From: Candidatus Latescibacterota bacterium
GTDB taxonomy: Bacteria > Latescibacterota > 4484-107
NCBI GenBank assembly: GCA_030613045.1
Contig: JAUWMS010000083.1
Span: 1 to 8,261, forward strand
DNA: 8,261 nucleotides
Reading direction: 5' to 3'
Each line of letters begins with the position of its first letter. Position 1 is the stretch's first letter. The position numbers were made by a program, and so were the translations under genes. Shown piece after piece: positions 1 to 5,253 of this stretch. The notes below the pieces were generated by a model that did no database searches, was not told the DNA's origin, and saw only the letters and a list, made by a program, of their open reading frames with translations.

Positions 1-539
1 TGGGTCAAGCTATGATGCCGGGGAGTATCCGGGCGGCGGAGGATGCCGATGTACGGCTCTATATGAACGATGGGAGTGTATTCTCCGGCAAATTGGTGGA
101 GTTGGGGCCGGAGTTGATCATCGTTCGGAAAAACCGCGAGATCTTCACGTTTGAAGTCGGACTGGTGAAGCAGGTGGTTACCCTGGAATCTCTCGGAGAG
201 GCGGCCAAGATAGTTCCGGTTCGAACGTTTCCTCGTCTGGGATTTCTTGCAGGCACATTCGCCGGTGCGACATTGGCCTGGTGGGGATTCGACAGTGCGT
301 CGAGCAAGGAGGAGGAGGCCGACGTTAATGCGCGCGCGGTCCCGTCGCTGCTTGGCCGGGCGGAAGATCTGAGGGATGAGGCCGATACGGCCCGGCTCAT
401 CGCCTGGAGTGCTACGCTGGCTGGCGCGGCTTGTCTTGTGGTGGCGCTGATCCCCGAATGGACGGAGAAGCGTGTGTTCCCGGATCAGGTCGAGGTGGGC
501 TGCACGTCTGTGAAATTGGCTTACGTAATTCATTTTTAG
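1..539 (+). CDS. Small Sm-like/beta-module protein with two hydrophobic segments (5' partial)
   Basis: Function unknown. The frame is already open at the left edge (first full codon at 3), so the true start probably lies outside; the first in-window ATG is at 12 and has no visible ribosome binding site. Counting from that ATG (175 residues), residues 13-57 form an alternating hydrophobic/polar stretch around a D-G turn (N19-D20-G21, then G26) typical of small Sm-like or SH3-like beta barrels. Two hydrophobic, possibly membrane-spanning segments follow at about 75-93 and 129-148, separated by a charged, helix-prone stretch (97-128). The C-terminus is beta-like and ends in Phe. A similar module occurs twice in the gene at 1545, which suggests related roles. 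The missing N-terminus may hold a signal peptide. That the frame is a real gene is well supported by the unbroken frame and by the Shine-Dalgarno-led gene 45 bases downstream; any function is not. Confidence 0.7.
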   Translation, partial: GQAMMPGSIRAAEDADVRLYMNDGSVFSGKLVELGPELIIVRKNREIFTFEVGLVKQVVTLESLGEAAKIVPVRTFPRLGFLAGTFAGATLAWWGFDSASSKEEEADVNARAVPSLLGRAEDLRDEADTARLIAWSATLAGAACLVVALIPEWTEKRVFPDQVEVGCTSVKLAYVIHF

Positions 540-584
540 TTTGTTAACCACGATGTTTTTGAACTTACGAGGAGGGGATGAACG

Positions 585-1244
585 ATGAAAAGAGCGACTT
601 TTGTTCGAGTGGTCATGGCATCGATTTTGTTGGGGATCGTCGCGGGATGTGCCACCACGGGAGGAGGCGAACGTGCGGTGCCGGTCATTCCGGCCGGAAA
701 AGGGGTTCTGGTGCTTGAGGCGGGAGGCATCGGGGAGTTGAATTCTTCGGTCTTCGATCAGGAGACCGGGAAAAGGGTGGGTCAGTTTTACGGTCTGGAA
801 ACCTATTTGGAGCCAGGACGCTATCGGGTGGAAGTGGAGACGGATTTTACCTACCCGGACCTCAGAAGGGTGGTGCTCGACGAGATAGCGATTGTTGAGG
901 GGCAGGAAAAGCATGTGAGAGTCCCCGTGGGCCGCTTTATGATCAGCGTTATGCAGCAAAGCGTTGCGGGTGGAAGCCAGAAGGTTCAGTTGCCTTTCCG
1001 CGTGTACGATTACGGAAGGAAAACCGTATTTCTGGACCGGGGAATGACTTCTACCCGGACGAAACACTTTATTGTCCCTGTGGGCACCTATAAGGTGGAG
1101 CTTACGCCCAGAGTCTTCAGCGAAAGCGGATCGCACATGGAGCATATCATTAAGCCGATTGAGGTGCGATTTGGATCGGTTTATCCGCTCATGCTTTATT
1201 TGGGTGAGGCTTCGAAAGCACAGCCCTCTCAACAGGGCGAGTGA
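585..1244 (+). CDS. Predicted lipoprotein with two similar beta-rich domains
   Basis: A 219-residue exported protein of unknown function. The N-terminus has a K/R start, a hydrophobic core (residues 7-20) and a lipobox-like V-A-G-C with Cys22 as the expected lipidation site. Ala at +2 would permit outer-membrane sorting under the proteobacterial rule. The mature part reads as two tandem beta-sandwich-like units. The first contains L-E-P-G-R-Y-R-V-E-V (75-84) and ends near V-P-V-G (113-116). The second contains I-V-P-V-G-T-Y-K-V-E-L (163-173) and ends near Y-L-G (205-207). The P-G-x-Y-x-V-E pattern recalls PEGA and carboxypeptidase-regulatory-like domains, which is a resemblance and not a firm assignment. 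The start is chosen from AGGAGG at 570-575, nine bases before ATG 585. The ATG at 578 is in another frame. It follows the previous gene by 45 bases, so co-transcription is likely. Confidence 0.85.
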   Translation: MKRATFVRVVMASILLGIVAGCATTGGGERAVPVIPAGKGVLVLEAGGIGELNSSVFDQETGKRVGQFYGLETYLEPGRYRVEVETDFTYPDLRRVVLDEIAIVEGQEKHVRVPVGRFMISVMQQSVAGGSQKVQLPFRVYDYGRKTVFLDRGMTSTRTKHFIVPVGTYKVELTPRVFSESGSHMEHIIKPIEVRFGSVYPLMLYLGEASKAQPSQQGE

Positions 1245-1412
1245 GCGCTCTTCGAGTTCGCAGGGAATCTTTTTTGGCGCAAGACCGGGAAGACGGAAAA
1301 GGATTCGCCCGCTCAATGGGTTCTTCTAAATTCCCGGGAAAAATTTTTTTCACAATGAGGAAACCAGGAAGTTAGGAGAAAAACAATCCCTCCGAAATGC
1401 ACTACAGCCCTC

Positions 1413-1427
1413 TCCAGGTTTCCTGGA
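1413..1427 (+). repeat. Short inverted repeat, 6-bp stem and TTT loop
   Basis: TCCAGG at 1413-1418 pairs with CCTGGA at 1422-1427 around a three-base loop. The right arm with the loop (GGTTTCCT, 1417-1424) can alternatively pair with AGGAAACC at 1358-1365 over 8 bp. No T run follows, so it does not look like an intrinsic terminator. It could be an operator-like dyad or an RNA hairpin. Confidence 0.35.
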
Positions 1428-1452
1428 TACCTTATAGAAGGATAGAAAACAC

Positions 1453-1489
1453 TTGAAATTTAATGAAGTTAATTTTATCCACTTACTAT
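1453..1489 (+). promoter_or_regulatory. Possible promoter region for the gene at 1545
   Basis: An A+T-rich stretch contains TTGAAA at 1453-1458 as a possible -35 element. Possible -10 elements are TTATCC at 1475-1480 (16-base spacer) or TACTAT at 1484-1489 (poorer spacing). Neither pair is a good consensus match. The call rests mainly on the A+T-rich position ahead of a gene separated from its neighbour by 300 bases. Confidence 0.25.
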
Positions 1490-1515
1490 TTCGGACTTTG
1501 CAGTGCGGTCCGAAA
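1489..1515 (+). repeat. Perfect 8-bp hairpin just upstream of the ribosome binding site
   Basis: TTTCGGAC at 1489-1496 is exactly complementary to GTCCGAAA at 1508-1515, with an 11-base loop. It lies about 20 bases upstream of the Shine-Dalgarno region (1533-1539) of the gene at 1545. If transcribed it would be a 5'-leader hairpin. It has no T run after it and leaves the ribosome binding site free, so an RNA-stabilising element, a regulator binding site or chance are all possible. Confidence 0.45.
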
Positions 1516-1544
1516 GCGCCATTTGAAAGTGAAGGGAGGGTAGG

Positions 1545-2117
1545 ATGAAAAGATATGCTGTATTGGGGATTTTGCTGGGTCTTCTTCTGGTTTTCTCGGT
1601 GTCGGGTCTGTGGGCTGAGAGCGAGGGCATCCGGGCCACGATCATTGACCGGGCAGGCACTCGATTTGAGGTTTCATCGCTGCAGCACCGCGAGCATGAT
1701 ACCTTTTCCTTCTCAAGAGGAACGGAGTGGAAGACGTTGAAGTTTCGCAGGATCAAAAAGATCGAATTTCTGGGTGGCGGAAGCGATGAGGAGTCTCCGA
1801 TTAGGATCACCCTGTTGGACGGAAAAACGCTGGCAGGGACCGTGCGGGTCGGAGGAGCGGGATTGGGCGGATATACGTACGGCACGAGTTTGCCTACGTT
1901 TACGGGAAAGACGAACTTGGGGAAGTTCGTCATTTCTCTCAAGGACATTAAAGAGGTGATCTTCCGCCACGAGAAGCAGGCGGTGAAGATATGTCCTACG
2001 TGCGGCCGGTTGTTCGAGCAGGAGGGGTATCGTTACTGCCCTTATGATGGGGCGAAGTTGGAAGCTGTGGCCGAAGAACCCGCCCAAGGGAAGACGCTTC
2101 AGCCCTCGAAAGAATAG
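1545..2117 (+). CDS. Exported protein with two small beta modules and a C-terminal zinc ribbon
   Basis: A 190-residue protein whose exact role I do not recognise. Residues 1-24 are a Sec-type signal peptide (K-R start, hydrophobic core, likely cut after G-L-W-A24). Two similar beta-rich modules follow at about 29-76 and 85-140. Each has a strand, a D-x-x-G or D-G turn and a closing strand with a hydrophobic-K-hydrophobic pattern (K72-I-E-F and K136-E-V-I-F). They resemble the Sm-like stretch in the protein encoded at 1-539. A zinc ribbon closes the protein: C150-P-T-C153 and Y-C165-P-Y-D168-G, where Asp stands in the last ligand position, as in many bacterial C-P-x-D-G ribbons. The tail (172-190) is polar and probably disordered. 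The start is set by GGGAGG at 1534-1539, five bases before ATG. A zinc ribbon on an exported protein is unusual, so an inner-membrane-anchored or cytoplasmic alternative cannot be excluded. Confidence 0.85.
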   Translation: MKRYAVLGILLGLLLVFSVSGLWAESEGIRATIIDRAGTRFEVSSLQHREHDTFSFSRGTEWKTLKFRRIKKIEFLGGGSDEESPIRITLLDGKTLAGTVRVGGAGLGGYTYGTSLPTFTGKTNLGKFVISLKDIKEVIFRHEKQAVKICPTCGRLFEQEGYRYCPYDGAKLEAVAEEPAQGKTLQPSKE

Positions 2118-2213
2118 GAAGGAAAAACGGAGCGGGTATGCTCCTGAACGAGGCATGGGATTGGCGACGGGAGGTACGTACGGCCTCAAGTCTCCTCGTA
2201 CTAGAAAGGCGGT

Positions 2214-3887
2214 ATGGGTGTGAAAGGTGCGTTGCGCGTTGTTTCCATGGGGACGGTTCTGGCGATGATGTGGGGCGGATGTGGGCGGAAGAAGGAGGCG
2301 TTGGTGGTAGCACAAGTCGGGGATAGGGCGATTACTATCGGGGAATTGTGGGCTTTTGAGGCGAATGTTCCGGAGGCGTTCAAGACGGAGAAGTCCGGCG
2401 TAGAAGGCCAGAGGGATTATCTGAAGACGATGATAGATCGGGAATTTATGCTCCTGGAAGCCAGGGAGCAGGGAATAGATCAAAGCGAATCGCTGGTACA
2501 GAAATTGGAATGGCAGAAGAAAAAGAGCGTAATCGAGGCGTTCTACGAGAAGGAGATCGGTCCCAAGCTCGAAATTTCCGAAGAAGAGATACGTCACTGC
2601 TTTGAGGAGGAGGGGTTGGGGCGGGCGGTCAAGATGCGCCACATTGCGGTCAAAACGGAGGACGACGTCCGGATGGTTTTGAAGGAGATTGAACAGGGCC
2701 GAAGCTTCGAGGAGGTGGCTCGGGAGCGGTCGCTGGATCGAAAGAGTGCGGAGAAGGGCGGGCTTTTAGACGCATTCTATGCGAAGAACGAACTCGGTGA
2801 ACTGATTGGAGCGCGGGCTTTCTCTATGGAGATCGGTCAGATTTCGGAGCCGATCCGGATGGGGTATGGCTATGAGGTTATTCAGGTGATAGCGGAAAAG
2901 CCCGTTCCGTTCGAGCACTGGAAAGCATCGTTGGAGCAAAGGCTTAAACGTCATAAGTTTTCCGAAGAATGGGATGCGCTCTTGGATCGTTTGAAAGCGG
3001 CCGTTCATCTCAGATTCAAACATGATGGCATGGAACTCCTTTTGGCGCGAGCGGCGGCATCCGGGGCAGCACCGGATTTGTCCGAGCAGGAGCGTGGGAT
3101 CGCGCTCTATGAGTATGAGGAGGGGCGCATTACGCTGGGAGATTTTGTAGATGCGGCACAAGGGAGTGCGTGGCGTTTCATAGGGGCGGATTCCACCAAA
3201 GCCATGCAGTACGCCGAACGAAGAATCATCGCCGAGCGGCTTATGTTGGACGCAGCCCGCCGCGCCGGATTCTATGAAGACGAGGAAATCCTTGCTTGGC
3301 TCGAGAAGAAGAAGGAAGATTTATTGATTGATAAACTCCGGGAGGGCGAGGTCAAAGACAAGGCGGCGGTTTCGGAGGAAGAAATTCGAGCGGAGTACGA
3401 CATGCATAAGCGCGATCGTTATGCCCTGCCGGAGGAGATCCTGATTACAGAGATTTTAGTAGAAACAGAAGAAGAAGCCCAACAGCTCTCGGACCAGATA
3501 AAGAAAGGCGCGGAACTATCCGAATTGGCCGGGCGGCATACACTTCGGAAGGAATATAGAAAAACGCAGGGACAATTTCAGGTTCGTTCCTTCGAGAAGG
3601 CTCTGTACGGGGGGGATTTGGTGGAGATCGCGGGGATTGCTCCGATTGGTCAACTTATGGGGCCTATAGAGGTAAAGGGAGGATATTCCATTTTCAGGGT
3701 AGAGGAAAGAGGGGAGCGCAGGCCGGAACCCTTCGAGGCGGTTGAACGACGGGTCCGGGCGAACTTTCTCGATGCAAGGGAGGTCCAGCTATTCGACCAA
3801 CTGATAGAGCGGCTCCGAATCAAGTATGAAGATCGGGTCATTTATTTCGAGGAACACTTGAAGGAGGCGGTGCGCGAGGCGGCTTAG
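2214..3887 (+). CDS. SurA/PrsA-like peptidyl-prolyl isomerase lipoprotein with two parvulin-like domains
   Basis: A predicted 557-residue envelope chaperone that would assist folding of exported or outer-membrane proteins. The N-terminus is hydrophobic (residues 6-22) and ends at W-G-G-C23, a likely lipobox, although Trp at -3 is atypical. It then reads as two SurA/PrsA-like units. Unit 1 has a V-G-D-R-x-I-T start (35-41), a helical region (60-135) and a parvulin-like domain at about 140-230, with R-H143-I, S-F-E-E-V-A (164-169), G-G-L-L (182-185) and G-Q-I-S-E-P (208-213). Unit 2 has a related helical start (297-317), a long charged helical part (330-400) and a second parvulin-like domain at about 407-498. 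In unit 2 the first conserved His is replaced (I-T-E413-I-L-V), and the usual G-Y-H near the end reads G-Y-S. In unit 1 the same site reads G-Y-E. The second domain may therefore be a catalytically dead chaperone module. ATG 2214 has AAAGG at 2205-2209, four bases upstream; an in-frame GTG at 2220 is an alternative start. Confidence 0.85.
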   Translation: MGVKGALRVVSMGTVLAMMWGGCGRKKEALVVAQVGDRAITIGELWAFEANVPEAFKTEKSGVEGQRDYLKTMIDREFMLLEAREQGIDQSESLVQKLEWQKKKSVIEAFYEKEIGPKLEISEEEIRHCFEEEGLGRAVKMRHIAVKTEDDVRMVLKEIEQGRSFEEVARERSLDRKSAEKGGLLDAFYAKNELGELIGARAFSMEIGQISEPIRMGYGYEVIQVIAEKPVPFEHWKASLEQRLKRHKFSEEWDALLDRLKAAVHLRFKHDGMELLLARAAASGAAPDLSEQERGIALYEYEEGRITLGDFVDAAQGSAWRFIGADSTKAMQYAERRIIAERLMLDAARRAGFYEDEEILAWLEKKKEDLLIDKLREGEVKDKAAVSEEEIRAEYDMHKRDRYALPEEILITEILVETEEEAQQLSDQIKKGAELSELAGRHTLRKEYRKTQGQFQVRSFEKALYGGDLVEIAGIAPIGQLMGPIEVKGGYSIFRVEERGERRPEPFEAVERRVRANFLDAREVQLFDQLIERLRIKYEDRVIYFEEHLKEAVREAA

Positions 3888-4031
3888 ATGGTGTTCGGAG
3901 ACAGTATTAATCATGCTTCAATTACAGAGGACAACGCGTTTTTAAGGCGGTGGTTTTCAGAAGTTCAGACACAGGGAAGGATAGGAGCTTTCCTTGGAGT
4001 GCCCCGGCTTCAGGCTGTTCTTAAAAAATAG
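3888..4031 (+). CDS. Doubtful 47-residue small ORF abutting the isomerase stop
   Basis: An ATG directly follows the TAG of the isomerase gene and opens a 47-codon frame ending at TAG 4029-4031. The product is mixed and slightly basic (R-R-W at 20-22, Q-G-R at 29-31, ending L-K-K), with no signal peptide, membrane segment or motif I recognise. A stop-start junction would allow translational coupling, and GGAGG at 3872-3876 lies eleven bases before the ATG. Against it, the region is more A+T rich than the flanking genes and codon choice is not distinctive. Probably a chance frame in the intergenic region. Confidence 0.15.
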   Translation: MVFGDSINHASITEDNAFLRRWFSEVQTQGRIGAFLGVPRLQAVLKK

Positions 4032-4045
4032 CGTTTTGAAACCGG

Positions 4046-4086
4046 AAATCCAAAATACTTTGCTGCACAAGAGCAAAGAAGGATTT
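4046..4086 (+). terminator. Two-part inverted repeat, possible terminator of the isomerase gene
   Basis: CTTTGCT (4058-4064) pairs with AGCAAAG (4072-4078) around a seven-base loop. The flanking AAATCC (4046-4051) pairs with GGATTT (4081-4086), leaving an internal loop of six and two bases. Only a short T run (4084-4087) closes it and the outer stem is A+T rich, so termination strength is uncertain. Position after a gene and before a new promoter supports a terminator; a protein-binding dyad upstream of the promoter is the alternative. Confidence 0.4.
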
Positions 4087-4112
4087 TAGGCGAATTTGTG
4101 AATAATGCAGGT

Positions 4113-4148
4113 AAAAAAAGGCGATTTTTTTCTTACGGAATGAAAAAA
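4113..4148 (+). promoter_or_regulatory. A/T tracts upstream of the promoter (UP-like or bent DNA)
   Basis: A7 at 4113-4119, T7 at 4125-4131 and A6 at 4143-4148 lie just upstream of the -35 box at 4152. The T and nearest A tracts fall where an UP element contacts the RNA polymerase alpha subunit. The facing A7/T7 tracts could also form a weak A-U hairpin in RNA. The assignment comes from position and composition only. Confidence 0.35.
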
Positions 4149-4151
4149 TGC

Positions 4152-4180
4152 TTGACAAGCCGGAAACGATAGTATATATT
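4152..4180 (+). promoter_or_regulatory. Sigma-70-type promoter for the PorV-like gene
   Basis: The -35 box TTGACA (4152-4157) is a perfect consensus match. It is followed after exactly 17 bases by TATATT (4175-4180), which matches TATAAT at five of six positions. Transcription would start near 4187 and give a leader of about 75 bases before ATG 4265. This is the clearest promoter in the window and probably drives both the PorV-like gene and the TPR gene downstream. Confidence 0.8.
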
Positions 4181-4264
4181 AAAAGCCGTTTGAAGTGCTA
4201 TTCGTTTTAATTATGGATGTGGAGAGCCGTCAAATGTTCACCCTAAAAGAAAGGAGTTGCAGCG

Positions 4265-5170
4265 ATGAGACGGTTTCCTAGGTTTTTTGGACTCGTAGGT
4301 GTTCTGGTGCTGGCTTTGGTTTTGCCTGCTCAGGGGGCTTTTATTTACAAGACGGGTGCGCGCCCAGCGAGTATGGGCGGAAGTTTCGTAGCGGTGGCGG
4401 ACGATGCCAATGCCATTTTCCTGAATCCGTCGGGCTTGACGCAGTTGTCCGGAAAAGAGCTGACGACCACGTACGCGAGGCTCTTTCCGTGCGTCGAGGA
4501 AGACAAGCTGCATCAGGGGATGGTCGGCTTCGTGCTCCCTATGGGTGGAGTCGGCGTGCTCGGTCTGGGCTGGCAGACGTTTATGAGCGACCTGTGGGAC
4601 GACAATGCCATTACGCTGTCCTTTGCCCGGGGGGTCACAGAGAGTCTGAGTATGGGACTCAATGTAAGGGCGATGATGTGGAAAGCCGATCTGTCCGGAC
4701 TGGAAACGCCTGATCCTTTGGGAGATTCGGTCTCCTCCGGTCTGAAGATCGGGGCGGATTTTGGTGTGCTGTGGCGCTCTCCGTGGCAGGTTAAGGCGGG
4801 ATTGTTCGTCAAGAATCTCAACCAGCCCAACGTGGCTGAAGATACCTCTATAGATGGTGGGAAGTTGCCGATGGAGATTCACGCGGGTCTGGCCTATGAT
4901 TTGATGGAGACGCTGGTTTCGGCGCAGTTGGTCTCGGTAGAGGGCGATATGCGTTTTACAGGAGGAGTGGAGCGACACTTTGCCGGAACGGGCTTATCTC
5001 TGAGTGGGGGGTGGGCCGGCGGAGCGGATGTGGAGAGTCGGGTGAATATGGGTGTGGGGTATCAACTCCGGAAGATCGCTATCCACGTGAGTTATCTGCT
5101 GTACGGAGATACGTTCAACACCGAAGTTAAGGACGGAGATTACAGCGTTTCGTTCGGGTACAAGTTTTGA
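4265..5170 (+). CDS. PorV/PorQ-family outer-membrane beta-barrel protein
   Basis: A 301-residue predicted outer-membrane protein. Residues 1-24 form a signal peptide (R-R start, long hydrophobic core, A-Q-G before A25). The mature N-terminus carries the PorV/PorQ family hallmark: G31-A-R-P-A-S-M-G-G-S-F-V-A-V-A-D-D-A-N-A (31-50), then F-L-N-P-S-G-L (52-58). This matches the FadL-like barrels of the PorV/PorQ family (UPF0164). The rest is amphipathic beta strands rich in G and aromatic residues, ending in G-Y-K-F; a C-terminal Phe is the usual signal for BAM-dependent barrel insertion. Some family members (PorV) shuttle cargo in type IX secretion; many others are uncharacterised, so the paralogue cannot be fixed here. 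AAGGAG at 4251-4256, eight bases before ATG, sets the start. The TPR gene follows after 83 bases, so they probably share the promoter at 4152-4180. Confidence 0.85.
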   Translation: MRRFPRFFGLVGVLVLALVLPAQGAFIYKTGARPASMGGSFVAVADDANAIFLNPSGLTQLSGKELTTTYARLFPCVEEDKLHQGMVGFVLPMGGVGVLGLGWQTFMSDLWDDNAITLSFARGVTESLSMGLNVRAMMWKADLSGLETPDPLGDSVSSGLKIGADFGVLWRSPWQVKAGLFVKNLNQPNVAEDTSIDGGKLPMEIHAGLAYDLMETLVSAQLVSVEGDMRFTGGVERHFAGTGLSLSGGWAGGADVESRVNMGVGYQLRKIAIHVSYLLYGDTFNTEVKDGDYSVSFGYKF

Positions 5171-5236
5171 AAGTGCGCAGTGGGAAGTGTGAAGTTCGGC
5201 ATTTCCACGGCATTCTTCGCACTTTGCACTTTTTTT
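5170..5236 (+). terminator. Terminator-like hairpin of degenerate heptamers, next to the downstream RBS
   Basis: An outer stem pairs 5170-5176 with 5226-5232 (7 bp). An inner stem pairs 5185-5194 with 5215-5224 (10 bp with one G-T pair), and a T7 run at 5230-5236 closes it, as in a rho-independent terminator. The left arm is a run of four seven-base units near AAGTGCG (5171-5198), and the right arm read on the other strand starts with two copies of AAAGTGC. Alternative pairings between units are therefore possible, for example 5171-5177 with 5218-5224. It lies between the PorV-like and TPR genes, with no room for a new promoter before the next ribosome binding site. Partial termination or RNA-end stabilisation is more likely than a full stop. 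Confidence 0.6.
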
Positions 5237-5245
5237 GAGGGGGGG
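5237..5245 (+). promoter_or_regulatory. Shine-Dalgarno site with G7 tract for the TPR gene
   Basis: GAGGGGGGG sits eight bases before ATG 5254 and begins directly after the T run of the hairpin at 5170-5236. It supports ATG 5254 as the start. An in-frame GTG at 5245 overlaps the tract and would have no ribosome binding site of its own. The G7 homopolymer (5239-5245) could vary in length by slippage and alter spacing. Confidence 0.6.
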
Positions 5246-5253
5246 TGTATTCG

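Larger units (their letters stand above)
1245..1544. other. Noncoding gap with A+T-rich leader and hairpins
   Basis: This 300-base gap holds no convincing gene on either strand. It starts moderately G+C rich and becomes A+T rich between about 1430 and 1490, which suits a promoter for the gene at 1545. Visible structures are a short palindrome at 1331-1340 followed by A and T tracts, a compact 6-bp stem with a 3-base loop at 1413-1427, and a stronger hairpin at 1489-1515. No clear rho-independent terminator for the upstream lipoprotein gene is visible; the T run at 1270-1275 lacks a good preceding stem. Confidence 0.6.
3888..4264. other. Intergenic region with inverted repeat, A/T tracts and promoter
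   Basis: This 377-base gap between the isomerase and the PorV-like gene has no convincing gene apart from the doubtful frame at 3888-4031. It becomes markedly A+T rich after about 4030. It contains a two-part inverted repeat at 4046-4086, facing A7 and T7 tracts at 4113-4131, a strong promoter at 4152-4180 and a leader of roughly 75 bases to the ATG at 4265. Confidence 0.7.

Noticed and set aside
1250..1275. Terminator after the lipoprotein gene
   Set aside because: There is a T run at 1270-1275, but the preceding bases form only very short stems, so I could not support an intrinsic terminator.
2138..2326. 62-codon plus-strand frame starting in the gap before the isomerase gene
   Set aside because: It runs into the isomerase coding sequence in another frame, has no good ribosome binding site, and gives a composition-driven product.
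1713..2642. 309-residue open frame on the minus strand
   Set aside because: It overlaps two well-supported plus-strand genes with signal peptide, zinc ribbon and lipobox, and its product is low-complexity with many H, P, R and L residues, as expected of an antisense shadow.
4213..4281. 22-codon upstream frame overlapping the start of the PorV-like gene
   Set aside because: It lies in the expected leader but has no ribosome binding site and no regulatory codon run such as a leader-peptide repeat of one amino acid.
4238..4978. 246-residue open frame on the minus strand
   Set aside because: It is antisense to the PorV-like gene, which has a family hallmark motif, signal peptide, promoter and ribosome binding site. 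The minus-strand product is rich in H, R and Q with no motif.
5171..5236. CRISPR-like or tandem-repeat array
   Set aside because: The heptamer units are short, degenerate and form hairpin arms. There are no spacers, and the structure fits a terminator-like element better.
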